Shown one piece after another: positions 1 through 10,189 of a stretch of 64,000 bases of DNA. The DNA comes from Pardosa pseudoannulata (Eukaryota; Arthropoda; Arachnida; Araneae; Lycosidae), in contig CM063508.1 in the NCBI GenBank assembly GCA_032207245.1, positions 189,440,957-189,504,956 on the forward strand. The letters run 5' to 3'. The notes below the pieces were generated by a model, which saw only the letters and a list, made by a program, of their open reading frames with translations, was not told the DNA's origin and did not search any database. Both the position numbers and the translations under genes were made by a program. Numbering within the stretch: position 1 is the first letter of the stretch; the number at the start of each line of letters is the position of its first letter.

Positions 1-97
1 AAATATATTTATGACAATAGATATGTATGTGAGAATACTTTATCTTCTAAACGCTAAAGTCTTCTTTTTTAGAAAATCACTTTTTCTTTTTTCTTTT

Positions 98-139
98 CTT
101 GGCGAGATTTGAATTTTCAATAATTCGAAACTCGCCAAG
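98..139. repeat. Short inverted repeat with cttggcgag arms
   Basis: Perfect 9-bp arms (98-106 and 131-139) enclose a 24-base loop whose flanks are also partly complementary. The same ttggcg/cgccaa word recurs in several other repeats of this window (gypsy LTR near 17.65 kb, repeat Z, satellite A). It may be a cruciform or the end of an old foldback element; no function is claimed. The rest of 1-360 is AT-rich with no recognisable gene. Confidence 0.5.
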
Positions 140-398
140 TTCTATCCAATTTTTGTTTGTATTTTGCAGTTGCCATTTCTTATACAAAAATTAACTTTAA
201 TTTTTACCATTTTTAATACCATAAATACACTCTGCTATTTCTCGGAATACCAACTAGCAGATGATAATATAGGTTTTGATATAATAAACTATGTCTATTA
301 TTTGGTAGATATAATTTTTATATTTTATCTTGATATTTTTAAATAAATCAACTGATCTATCGCTAAAGTAACGCAATATTCGAGAAAATCTATGGGAC

Positions 399-448
399 AC
401 GTTATTTTTTACCTATTTATCACATGATAAATAGGTAAAAAATAACGT
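399..448. repeat. Near-perfect 50-bp palindrome
   Basis: Arms of 24 bp (399-422 and 425-448) are exact reverse complements separated by 2 bases. The palindrome is followed at 464-471 by the 8-bp palindrome TGACGTCA. Its core word, acctatttat and relatives, also appears in the Y repeat copies near 980 and 4600, so this is probably a foldback-like variant of that family rather than an isolated hairpin. Confidence 0.85.
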
Positions 449-639
449 TGTTTCCTACCATTATGACGTCATTCAAAAAAAAAAAAAGTATTTAATAATA
501 ATTTTTTAAAAAATGAAATTGAGATTGTTTTACGCTTTGCATATCTACATATTTGAATCCATCGGTGCCAAATAGAACAAACACACTGCGTTAAATTGAT
601 AGAGAAAGCTGTGGAATTTGGTATCATAACACACAGGAT

Positions 640-1030
640 ATACGTAGTTATAACTGTAATTATTCCCTATATAATAATAGCCTAAGTTATCTGTCCGTCT
701 GTCCTCCATTTTATGAAGCGGTTGGACCTGGAATGGATAGAGGCATCCATAGTTAGCAAAATTCATAGCGAGTAATGTTTATCTTCTCCTAAACTATAGA
801 TCCGATTCAAAAATAAGTTGGTATAAATATTTTTCATATCACATCGAAAAATACTGCCTTCTTTAAAACGTTCGAAATCCACCCCTTTCCCTCTTTTCGA
901 GCTTTTAATACCATTATTTCAAGAACTATTTTCCCCGGTTAAGAGCAGGCGATTAAATTTATCAATTTGTCCCATAAAATAGGTAAAAAATATTTTTCTA
1001 GCATTATGACAGCCATCTCATTGAATCATT
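640..1030 (-). repeat. Interspersed repeat Y, minus-strand copy
   Basis: Read on the minus strand this matches the copy at 8937-9215. The shared blocks, in order, are a ctagaaa(a)tat start, a stretch ending in ttaac(t/c)ggggaaaata, a purine run before ggatttcgaacg, and a tail with gacagac words ending in tatatag. That tail resembles 3' ends of animal non-LTR or related elements, but no coding part remains, so the class is open. The minus-strand reading frame at 545-766 lies in this repeat and is not a gene. Confidence 0.55.
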
Positions 1031-1639
1031 CCTTATTTTAAATTATTTAAATTATGCCTTATTTTCATACGTTTATCATTGAACCTAGATATTACGTCAA
1101 TAATTTTTTATATTTGGCTTAAATAATAGATTAGGTACATGTGATAATTTTAAATTGAATCGTCGATTATTTTTTGTTGCAAGATAATTCTCATCCATAA
1201 AATACGAGATTTGAAAAAAAATTTTCAATTTTACAACTCCTCTTCAACCTCCACTCAAAATACGTGTTCTGCAAAGATCGGTCGATTTACTTAAAAATTG
1301 GAAAAAGAATTTACCAAGTATCTAACGAGTTCTATTAAGATCGCTCTATTTACTTAGAAAATAAAGAAAAATTTATATAAAAATATACCATTCAAATTTA
1401 AAATGGTTAAACAGAAACTCATCAAAAAGTTTATGTATCAATTTGTTGAGTTACGATCCCCTCGCCAGATTTCAAACGCCACGCACGCAAGCTGCAAGCA
1501 CGCCAATTTCGCCAAATGTGGTTGAAGCACCAACAAGATCCATGATTAGAAACAGGAGAGTGGGCTAAGAAGAGGAGTTGAACAAACCATTTTTTTACCT
1601 ACCTCATAGCCTACTTTACAATTTAGTAAAATTAAAAAT
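1031..1639. other. Unique-looking AT-rich spacer
   Basis: No open frame, hairpin or repeat copy could be supported here. A slightly GC-richer stretch at 1455-1570 has no recognisable coding signal. Confidence 0.5.
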
Positions 1640-1824
1640 TTTACTGATCCCGTCATATGACGGGCTATATGCTAGTCCATTAATAATAAACTGTCATATT
1701 CGTCAACAATCTTGCGTATGAGATTTAAGATTTTTTATGAATGTGAATATCTAAAATAATGGTTCTAAAACTTTACTTGAGAACATTTATTACCCAGTCC
1801 GAAGGCTGGGTGCGAAGCAGCTAG
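1640..1824 (+). mobile_element. Helitron-like 3' terminus, copy 1
   Basis: The segment ends with a hairpin (1792-1799 pairing with 1804-1811, loop CGAA), then nine bases, then CTAG at 1821-1824 followed by T. That layout, a hairpin about 10 bases before a CTRR end with a T outside, is what Helitrons show at their 3' end. A second copy lies inverted at 14,196-14,400 and shares sequence upstream, including cgtcaacaatct. A 16-bp perfect palindrome sits at 1649-1664. No Rep/helicase coding sequence is present, so this would be a non-autonomous or truncated copy. Confidence 0.5.
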
Positions 1825-1853
1825 TCTAATAATGTATGCCTGGATGAGTTCAG

Positions 1854-2872
1854 ATGAGGAATTGTCAGCAAGCCTTTGAGGCAGTTAAAAGAGAAATTTG
1901 CTCTCCTAGAATTCTTTTACATTATGATCCTACCCTACCAATAACCTTAGCTACCGATGCTTCGCCTGTTGGTGTGGGCTGTGTTTTGTCTCATGTATTT
2001 CCTGATGGTACAGAAAGACCCATTGCATCTGCATCGAGAACATTAACAAGGACTGAGCAGAGGTATTCCCAAATAGATAAGGAGGCTCTAGCTATTGCCT
2101 GGGCTGTCCAAAAGTTTTACCTATATTTAAAATGCAGATGATTCGTTTTAATCACCGACCACAAACCTTTAGTGGCGATTTTTGGTTCGAAAAGGGGAAT
2201 ATCTATTCTAGCAGCAACAAGACTTTTGCATTATGCTCTCATTTTATTATCTTTTGAATTTGACATTAAATACAGAGATACCAGGAACCATGGTAACGAG
2301 GACTGTCTCTCTCGGTTACCAACAAAGTCCGAAGAATTGGACATTAAAGATGAAATCTCTATTAATCAAATGGCGCAAATTGAAACATTGCCAATCACAT
2401 CGAGAGACTTAAGTAATGCAACGGCTGAAGACCAAAAGCTAGGTCCACTTTTAAGAGCTCTTCGAGAGGGTCAGGATTTAAAGGGGAAGGAAGTCGGTAT
2501 ACAATAGAAGACGGGTGCATTCTGTACGGTCAGAGGGTCGCTGTTCCAAAAATGCATCAGAAAAAGGTTCTAGAAGAGTTACACCAGGGACATCTTGGCA
2601 TTGTGAAGATGAAGGCAATTGCCAGGTCATTTGTCTTCTGGAAAAACATCGATAAAGATATCGAAGAAGAAATGAAGAATTATACGGAATGTGCAAAATT
2701 GAAAACCGACCCAGCAAAAGCAAAAGGGCACCATTGGGAGTATCCGAGCTCACCTTGGGAAAGGATACACGTTGACCTACAAGTTCATCGCAGGAACTTA
2801 AAAAACCCTAGAGCAAATGTGCCACGACGTTCAGGAAGAATCCGCCGACCCCCTAAAAGACTTGATCTTTAA
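1854..2872 (+). pseudogene. Ty3/gypsy pol remnant (RNase H and integrase pieces)
   Basis: This is a broken pol of a Ty3/gypsy retrotransposon. The first part (1854-2138) covers the end of reverse transcriptase and the start of RNase H: the LATDAS motif carries the first catalytic Asp (residue 35) and DKEALAI the Glu (residue 77). A TGA at 2139-2141 interrupts the frame, which resumes in the same frame with TDHKPL, the next catalytic Asp. A frameshift near 2485-2495 follows. The last piece (2552-2872) has the integrase zinc-binding domain with both His (residues 11 and 14) and one Cys (47), but Leu stands where the second Cys is expected. It reaches WERIHVDL, the first integrase Asp, then jumps to the extreme C-terminus (RRSGRIRRPPKRLDL). 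The integrase core is therefore deleted. The 5' end (gag, protease, most of RT) is missing. It is not functional. Confidence 0.9.
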
Positions 2873-2884
2873 GGGGGGAGGAGA
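2871..2884 (+). promoter_or_regulatory. Polypurine tract of the gypsy remnant
   Basis: An unbroken run of purines immediately follows the pol stop codon and directly precedes a TG dinucleotide that can start an LTR. In LTR elements this tract primes plus-strand DNA synthesis, so its position supports a 3' LTR starting at 2885. Confidence 0.7.
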
Positions 2885-3115
2885 TGTGGTGTATTAACTG
2901 TGGAATTAACGGATAACCATGACGGAAGTTCGCGTTCCGGATGTTCGAACTAAGAGACTGAAATATGTGGATGTACATTGGTTGTTCATTTGTAAAGCAG
3001 TTATGTAAATGTCGAGTGTGTTACGTATCATATAAATGTTTTGTGATGTATTCCCTGCCAGATCTCTTAAACCACCCACACTCTGCACAAATAGTGAACA
3101 AACACAACACCAACA
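2885..3115 (+). mobile_element. Probable 3' LTR of the gypsy remnant
   Basis: It starts TGTGGTGTATTA right after the polypurine tract. The end at 3115 (a CA) is a guess, since the 5' LTR is not in the window for comparison. A TATAAA-like word lies near 3030. A related word, ggtgtattaa-tgtggaat, occurs again at about 3847-3868 and may be a second scrap of the same LTR. Confidence 0.5.
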
Positions 3116-3179
3116 ATGAATAACACTGCCATATTTAGACGCCAACTCAGTAATGGAAAGCTCGTGTCGCAAAATTAAA

Positions 3180-3728
3180 CTGGCATTTTGTTTGGTTTTT
3201 CGTTAATATCTGTAAACGCCTCGCGCGTCCCCGGCTGCACTTTCTGAAGTCTGCACGCCTCGTTCTATACCTGCCCGCCTATTTTTACTGGAGCAGGTAT
3301 CTTGGGTCCGATTAAAGCCTACGTGGCAGACAATTAATCACAGCAGCGACAAAACTCTGGGTTAAACATTTATTATTAAGACTTGTTAAAATATATATAC
3401 ACCGCAAATCATACCCACACAGGGCTCAAATAAGACCGAGGACAAGAATAAATAGTGCCGAGCGGAAACACCTCTCTCGGTCTCAACTCCTCAGAAGAAT
3501 GTCCGTTCCCCGTCGCTCCGACCGGGCATCCCCTTTCACTCCTCTTCGTGAGAGCCGAGGGGGAATCCCCCCCCTCGGTCAAGTTTTCGCCCCCACGGGA
3601 AAAAAATGTCCTTTTCCGCAGCTGGCGAGGGTAGCATCCATCGCCCCCCCTCATGTTGAACCTTTACCAACCCCCTCTCGGGGTGTCCGTCTTCGGCCGC
3701 CGAAACAAAAACAGGGGCCCATGTAACA
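3180..3728 (-). mobile_element. GC-richer block, possible solo LTR
   Basis: This block is clearly richer in G and C than its surroundings. On the minus strand it would start TGTTACATG at 3728, and a polyadenylation-like AATAAA complement lies near 3370, both typical of an LTR. No matching partner, polypurine tract or primer site was found. Overlapping open frames on both strands (3409-3654 minus, 3499-3726 plus) owe their length to the base composition. It could also be another kind of repeat. Confidence 0.3.
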
Positions 3729-4539
3729 CCAGCTCGAATCTTGAGTCTAGTATTACAATATCTTTCGAACTAATTGGTATATCGGAACACGAATGGGCGA
3801 AATAACATCCCTGGATCTCAGTCAGAGTTTAATCTGGGAATTTAAGGTGTATTAATGTGGAATATGTTCATTTGGCGGTATCAAGGATTTCTGTCCAAAG
3901 AAGTTACTCTATGACTTATCGGGTAGATTTATTTAAAAAGAAACATAAAAATGGAAAATGTTCTTAATATCTATAAATAGAAATAACAAAATATGTTTAT
4001 ATGCTAACGATTAATTCTGAATTGAATTTGTCTTATATTAAATTTTCTCAAAACTGTATAGTAAAATATAAGTTTAACCCTAAACTGTATTACTACTGTA
4101 CGTTGATTAGCAACGTTGATATACCTTGCCATATTACATGATGGAATAGGGAGCAGAGGTTTTGACAGCAACAGTAGTAATTTTGTTAGTAGTAATAAAT
4201 GTTTTTTTTTTTAATTAAGGCAATGTATGACAAACCATATAGTTTAGTATGAAACAGAAACACACATTCATATTGTCAAACATACGAATATGAAGATAAC
4301 TATATAAACTGATAGGTTTTTATTTGCCCGTAAGAGTCACTGAAACTTGTACTTTTTGTTGTTAGAATATTGTTGATAAACATTTCATTGCAACTTAAAA
4401 ATTAACCAAAAATCAAATTTAAAATTAGTTCTCACATAAAAATGCTATAATTTGCGTCACATAGATATGAAAGTGAATCCCTTTATATCTCAATTTCCAG
4501 ATCAAATCGAATTGATACTACGCAGACGATTTTAAAATA
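3729..4539. other. AT-rich stretch without recognised features
   Basis: No open frame of note. Apart from the LTR-like scrap near 3847-3868, nothing here matches other parts of the window. Confidence 0.5.
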
Positions 4540-4677
4540 AGAAAGGAATAAATGAAATATTTAAAGGAATGACGTCATAATTATAGAAAAATATCATTTT
4601 CACCTATGTATTATGTCATAAATTAAAAAATTTATCTTCTGCTTTTAACCGAGGAAAACTGCGTTTAAAACAATTAC
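4540..4677 (+). repeat. Interspersed repeat Y, cut by a transposon
   Basis: It carries TGACGTCA (4570-4577), a tagaaaaatat word, acctat, and ttttaaccgaggaaaa, the same blocks in the same order as the Y copies near 1 kb and 9 kb. It stops at the target duplication of the adjoining transposon. No coding content. Confidence 0.5.
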
Positions 4678-6799
4678 CACAGCCATCTAAACACAAGGCC
4701 TGCGCGCTGATTTTCCGAAAACCGGTCACGTGATCTCTAAAAGGCGGCATTCTATTAAATTCTGTTGATGCTTGTTGATTGCTTGCCTATTACTTCTTTT
4801 CAAAAAAAAAAAAAAAAAAAAAGAAAGAAATTTATGGAAATAAAATAATGCTTGCCTTTATATATAAGGTAAGTAGCAATTTTGCTACTGTTTCTTCTAT
4901 TATTTTATGAGCTGTTTTCTAATTAAGTATATCATACGAATGATGGTAATTCTTAAGTTCGACACTTTAGAATGGTTCAAATGTTTTGTTATTAGTATGT
5001 GCTTTGTATCATATTGTATATTATAACTGTCGTTTTAAAAATAAGTTTCATTTTATTGTTAGATCTCATTAAGGAGTTTATAATTATATAATACAACATT
5101 TAATATCCGTAAGTTAAATGTAGTCTAAGTTATCTTAAAGTTTCGTTTTTGCTGTGTATTACAACTTGGCTATTGTTGATAACTCACAAATTACAATTTC
5201 TGTTTTATCCTAAAGGGAAACTATTTATTATTACCACAATAAATGATTAATGTATCTTTACTTCATTGATTTATAATGTGTTTTTAGGGGCTTTATTAAT
5301 AAAAGTTGATGTACAACTTCTTTCCCATACTACAATAGCAACTGGGAAATTTCTATGTAGAATCAATGTTATCTGCAATTTAAATTGTTTCTGATTTATC
5401 AACTTCATATTTTTTACGTCCTGAGCTTTTTTCAGATTTTTATATTAACTTTCTACAATTTAAAATTTTGAATGTCGAAGCGTAAAGAAGACATATATGT
5501 AATAAAAATTAAACTACCAAAAGAAAATTTATAAATGTAAGAAAAAAATTAATCTAAAGTAATCGACAGAAGCAATGTTTTTACACATTTTTATTATGAA
5601 AATATAACCTTTATTCAATGCTGTATTATTTTATAACAGGCAAGTTCTCATATAACCTGTAGAAAAGTAATTAAACATGCTTAAAGTTTTTGAATAGCTA
5701 TGTCTAACAGCCAAAAGTAGAAAAATCCCATCTAAATAAAATTTGCAAGCTGTTAAAATTATATAAATAAATTTATTAATAGATTCTTTAGGTAGAGGAA
5801 CTTAAAAAAAAACTGTATTTACACTTAAAGTTACATTTATGTATTCAGATATTTACAAATATTTTATTAAAATATAACAGTAATTTTATAGCAAATGATA
5901 ATCAACTCAATTTATTAATAACAGTCACTTAACCATATCTTAAAAATGTAATAGATGATATAAATAGGTCTTCTAAATTATGTTTGCATGATTGTTTACT
6001 TCACTCCAAAAATATAATTTTAACTACTTATAAAATATTTCTGAATAACTACTCTAAAAAAGTGACTGAAAAATATATTGAAGAAGTTAAGGAAAAGTCC
6101 AATAAGAAAAAATAAAAAAAAATTCTTAAATATTTCTTGTAACAACATTTTTACTTTTTTTTCTGTATACTATTGAATTGTTTCATTGTTTATGTAGTAC
6201 AAATCAGTATCAGATGTTATACGTAAATAAAACTGTAAAAATTTTGCCTCAGCATAATATTTTTGCACGAGTTTGTGAAATTTGTCAGTGATAAATTGTT
6301 CTATGATTTTATACTAAGGCAGTGTTTTTTAACATTACCTTTAATATAATCTTTAAGGATTTTATTTATTTTAACTTTAATGTGATCCGTAAAGGATCAT
6401 ATTTTATGAATAAAGGTTAAGACATTTTATTTCCATGGGACCATTTAATGAAAGGTAAGTAAAAAGAAAAAAAAAAGATGCCAGTTGTGTAATTTTTTTG
6501 CAAATGTAATTTCTTTGCTTAAAATTTTATTTATGTATCATATCTGTTCTCGTGTAGTGTATGAAATTATTTTGGTAACTAAAATTTAAATATAAATTGA
6601 CACACAAATAGAAAACTACATTTTTTTCAAATATTAGTAGTTTTTTATATAATTGAATATCCTGAGTTTATTTAAAAAAAAAAAAATATTTTGAGTAGTA
6701 AAAGGCATAACACAATTTACTTGAGGATTATAGGAGGGAAACCGCCTTCGGCCGCCGCCATCTTTTTAAGTGCGCAAGCCTTCTGTATAGATGGCTGTG
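4678..6799 (+). mobile_element. 2.1-kb non-autonomous DNA transposon, copy 1
   Basis: The element begins CACAGCCATCTA and ends with its complement. The terminal inverted repeats extend about 30 bp with four differences and contain a gcgc-rich inner part. It is flanked by 8-bp direct repeats that differ at one base (acaattac at 4670-4677, gcaattac at 6800-6807), as expected of an aged target site duplication. The interior is AT-rich with no open frame over 60 codons, so it makes no transposase. It contains a CG-rich block near its right end (gccttcggccgccgcc) and gtaagt words that could act as splice donors. An 8-bp duplication fits hAT, P or Merlin-like families; the ends do not let me choose. 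Confidence 0.85.
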
Positions 6800-6834
6800 G
6801 CAATTACTTGGGATGACGTCACGTTGCTAGAAAT
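6800..6834. other. 35-bp spacer at the palindrome centre
   Basis: It holds one target-duplication copy from each neighbouring transposon (6800-6807 and 6827-6834), with TGACGTCA at 6814-6821 between them. This is a scrap of the Y-like host repeat and shows the two transposons inserted independently 35 bp apart rather than arising as one palindromic element. Confidence 0.75.
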
Positions 6835-8936
6835 CACAGCCATCTATATAGAAGGCCTGCGCACATAAAAACATGGCGGCGGCCGAAGGTGGTTTCCCTC
6901 CTATAATCCTCATGTAAATTATGTTATGCCTTTTACTACTCATCAAAATATTTTTTTCAAAAAGTAAACTAAGGATATTCAATTATTTCACTAACTTGAA
7001 TATTGATTAGTAGAAAATTATTTTGCTATAGATTTTATTTGTGTGTCAATTTATATGTAAATTTTAGTTACCAAAATAACTTCATACACTACACGAGAAC
7101 AGATACAATACATAGATAAAATTTTAAGCAAAGAAATTACATTTCAAAAAAATACACAACTGGCATCTTTTTTTTTTCTTTTTACTTACCTTTTATTAAA
7201 TGGTCCCATGGAAATAAAATGTCTTAACCTTTATTCATAAAATATGATCCTTTACGGATCACATTAAAGTTAAAATAAATAAAATCCTTAAGGATTATAT
7301 TAAAGGCAATGTTAAAAAACACTGCCTTAGTATAAAATCATAGAACAATTTATCACTGACAAATTTCACAAACTCATGCAAAAATATTATGCTGAGGCAA
7401 AATGTTTAGTTTTATTTACGTATAACATCTGATACTGATTTGTACTACATAAACAATGAAACATAATTCAATAGTATACAGAAAAAAGTAAAAATATTGT
7501 TAAAAGAAATATTTAGGATTTTTTTTTTCTCTTATTGGATTTTTTCTTAACTTCAATAAATTTTCAGTCACTTTTTTAGAGTAGTTATTCAGAAATATTA
7601 TATAAGTAGTTAAAATTATATTTTTGAAGTGAAGTAAACAATCATGCATACATAATTAAGAAGACCTATTTATATAATCTATTACATTTTTAAGATATGG
7701 TTAAGTGACTGAGTTGATTATCATTTGCTATAAAATTACTGTTATATTTTAATAAAACATTTGTAAATATCTGAATACATAAATGTAACTTTAAGTGTAA
7801 ATACAGTTTTTTTAAGTTACTCTACCTAAAGCATCTATTACTTAAAATTTATTTATATAATTTTAACAGCTTGCAAATTTTATTTAGATGGGATTTTTCT
7901 ACTTTTGGCTGTTAGACATATCTATTCAAAAACTTTAAGCATGTTTATTTAATTACTTTTCTATATGTTGTGAGAACTTACCTGTTATAAAATAGTACAG
8001 CATTGAATAAAGGTTATATTTTTATAATAAAAATGTGTAAAAGCATTGCTTCTGCCGATTACTTTAGATTAATTTTTTTTCTTACATTTATAAATTTTCT
8101 TTTGGTAGTTAATTTTTATTACATATGTCTTCTTTACGCTTCGACATTCAAAATTTCAAATTGTAGAAAATTAATATGAAAATCTGAAAAAAGAGCTCAG
8201 GACGTAAAAAATATGAAGTTGATAAATTAGAAACAATTTAAAGTGCAGATAACATTGATTCTACATAGAAATTTCCCAGTTGCTATTGTAGTATGGGAAA
8301 GAAGTTGTACATCAACTTTTATTAATAAAGCCCCTAAAAACACATTATAAATCAATGAAGTAAAGATACATTAATCATTTATTGTGGTAATAATAAATAG
8401 TTTCCCTTTAGGATAAAACAGAAATTGTAATTTGTGAGTTATCAACAATAGCCAAGTTGTAATACACAGCAAAAACGAAACTTTAACATAACTTAGACTA
8501 CATTTAACTTACGGATATTAAATGTTGTATTATATAATTATAAACTCCTTAATGAGATCTAACAATAAAATGAAACTTATTTTTAAAACGACAGTTATAA
8601 TATACAATATGATACAAAGCACATACTAATAACAAAACATTTGAACCATTCTAAAGTGTCGAACTTAAGAATTACCATCATTCGTTTGATATACTTAATT
8701 AGAAAACAGCTCATAAAATAGGAGAAACAGTAGCAAAATTGCTACTTACCTTACATATAAAAGCAAGCATTATTTTATTTCCATAAATTTCTTTTTTTTT
8801 TTTGTTTTTTTTTCATAAGAAGTAATAGGCAAGCAATCAACAAGCATCAACATAACAAATAGAATACCGCCTTTTAGAGATCACGTGACCGGTTTTCAGA
8901 AAATCAGCGCGCAGGCCTTGTGTTTAGATGGCTGTG
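6835..8936 (-). mobile_element. 2.1-kb non-autonomous DNA transposon, copy 2
   Basis: This is the reverse complement of copy 1 along its whole length with scattered substitutions and small indels, mostly in A or T runs. It starts CACAGCC and ends GGCTGTG. It is bounded by perfect 8-bp direct repeats, ctagaaat at 6827-6834 and 8937-8944, which fixes its ends exactly. With copy 1 it makes a 4.26-kb inverted repeat. No transposase frame is present. Confidence 0.9.
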
Positions 8937-9215
8937 CTAGAAATATTGCTTCTTTCACTTAGTTATCATGCGATTAATTAAAAATTTAATCGTTTGCTTT
9001 TAACTGGGGAAAATAATGCTTGGAATAGTGACATGAAATGCTCGAAAAAGGGGGAAGGAATGGATTTCGAACGTTAAAAATTTACAAAAACCTTCCCAGG
9101 GATATACCTAAACATTTCCCAAATTTTCACGGCGATTGGATGCATAGTTTTTGAGTCTATTGAGTACAGACAGGCAGACACAAATTCATTTTTATATATA
9201 TAGATTAAATGATAT
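8937..9215 (+). repeat. Interspersed repeat Y, plus-strand copy
   Basis: It begins at the right target duplication of transposon copy 2 and ends in a gacaggcagacac word followed by ttcatttttatatatatagat, a tail style seen in several animal retroelement families. It matches the minus-strand copy at 640-1030. The 5' part of this Y copy lies on the other side of transposon copy 2, in the 6808-6834 spacer. Confidence 0.55.
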
Positions 9216-9322
9216 AAAATAAACTTAATACTCTTCAAATATACCAGTTAAGGGACCCAGTAGCAGAATGAATGCAAGAACCCTGAAAGAAAGAAAATAA
9301 AGTTCTAAATCATCATCATTTT

Positions 9323-9355
9323 CTAGCCATTTTCTACCCAGGCTTTAGTCTGGGT
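9323..9355 (-). mobile_element. Helitron-like 3' terminus, degraded copy
   Basis: On the minus strand a hairpin (9355-9348 pairing with 9343-9336, 4-base loop) is followed by nine bases and CTAG (9326-9323). The layout is the same as at 1792-1824, but the base outside is A rather than T and the spacer sequence differs. It is a likely old family member. Confidence 0.35.
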
Positions 9356-9359
9356 AGTT

Positions 9360-10189
9360 ACAGTTCCAAAATAAATTTTTAGAATATCTACAATAGGTAA
9401 ACAAAGCATGCCTGCCAACTTTTGATTTCATTTTGTGGTCTTATAGATAGACCAATAATTTTCACAGGTTTTATCATGAAAATGAAATACAAATTTTGAA
9501 AAAAAAAAAAAATAATGGTTTTTTCACTTTAGTTATTTTTAAAATTGGAAAACCTTATTATTTTCAGGAGAAATTTACATAACTGATTAAAAAATGTATC
9601 TATGCCACAGGAGGATTCCTGTGGCATAATTATGGTTATAGCGACCACCCGATATGACATTGCTTATTTTGATTGTATATTTATGCCAGTAGTTAATTGT
9701 GAATGGTATTCAAAAATAAAAAACCCAACATAAATAAATTTATATTATTTACTGAAATTCCAATAAATAGGATCACAATCGGTATTAATAATCGGTATAG
9801 TGATATATCTCTGCTCTTATATCATATTCAGTTTGAAATAAGTCAATTTTGGATTTTTGGCAGCTATTTCTATTTTGGACAGATTATTCCCCGTAGTGTA
9901 AGACACATAACCTTGCTTATGATTTAAGAATCATAATTTTTTTCAGTTTTTATGAGGTTTTTTTAAGTTTGAAATTTTTATAAATTTTATTTATTTTTCG
10001 GTAATATGCATTTTCTTTTCGTCCTCTTTATATATTTTTAAAATTTATCATGCCGTTTTGGCAAGTTTTTTAGTCGCCAACTTCAAAAAGGAATTCATTC
10101 TAATCTGTTTCTGGAAAAATACATTAAATTCCCTTTTCATATTTTTCGCAGCTCAATACCGTCTGCTACGCCAATGTTCAAGATAACGC
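9360..10189. other. AT-rich stretch with one strong hairpin
   Basis: No gene is supported; the 74-codon frame at 9703-9927 shows no recognisable features. The only structure is a perfect 12-bp hairpin at 9601-9612/9617-9628. Confidence 0.5.
9601..9628. repeat. Perfect 12-bp stem, 4-base loop hairpin
   Basis: Arms tatgccacagga and its exact complement enclose ggat. It stands alone in AT-rich DNA. It could be the tip of a decayed foldback element; no U run or gene suggests a terminator. Confidence 0.7.

Noticed and set aside
545..766. 73-codon minus-strand frame
   Set aside because: It lies within and beside the decayed Y repeat, and the other Y copy has no such frame.
860..880. gttcgaaatcc near 870 and its complement near 9055 as a tRNA B box or SINE promoter
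   Set aside because: No A box or cloverleaf can be found upstream, and the word lies inside repeat Y.
3409..3726. Overlapping frames on both strands in the GC-richer block
   Set aside because: Antiparallel frames of similar length arise from base composition; no domain is recognisable.
9601..9628. Hairpin as a transcription terminator
   Set aside because: No gene precedes it, no T run follows, and the setting is eukaryotic.
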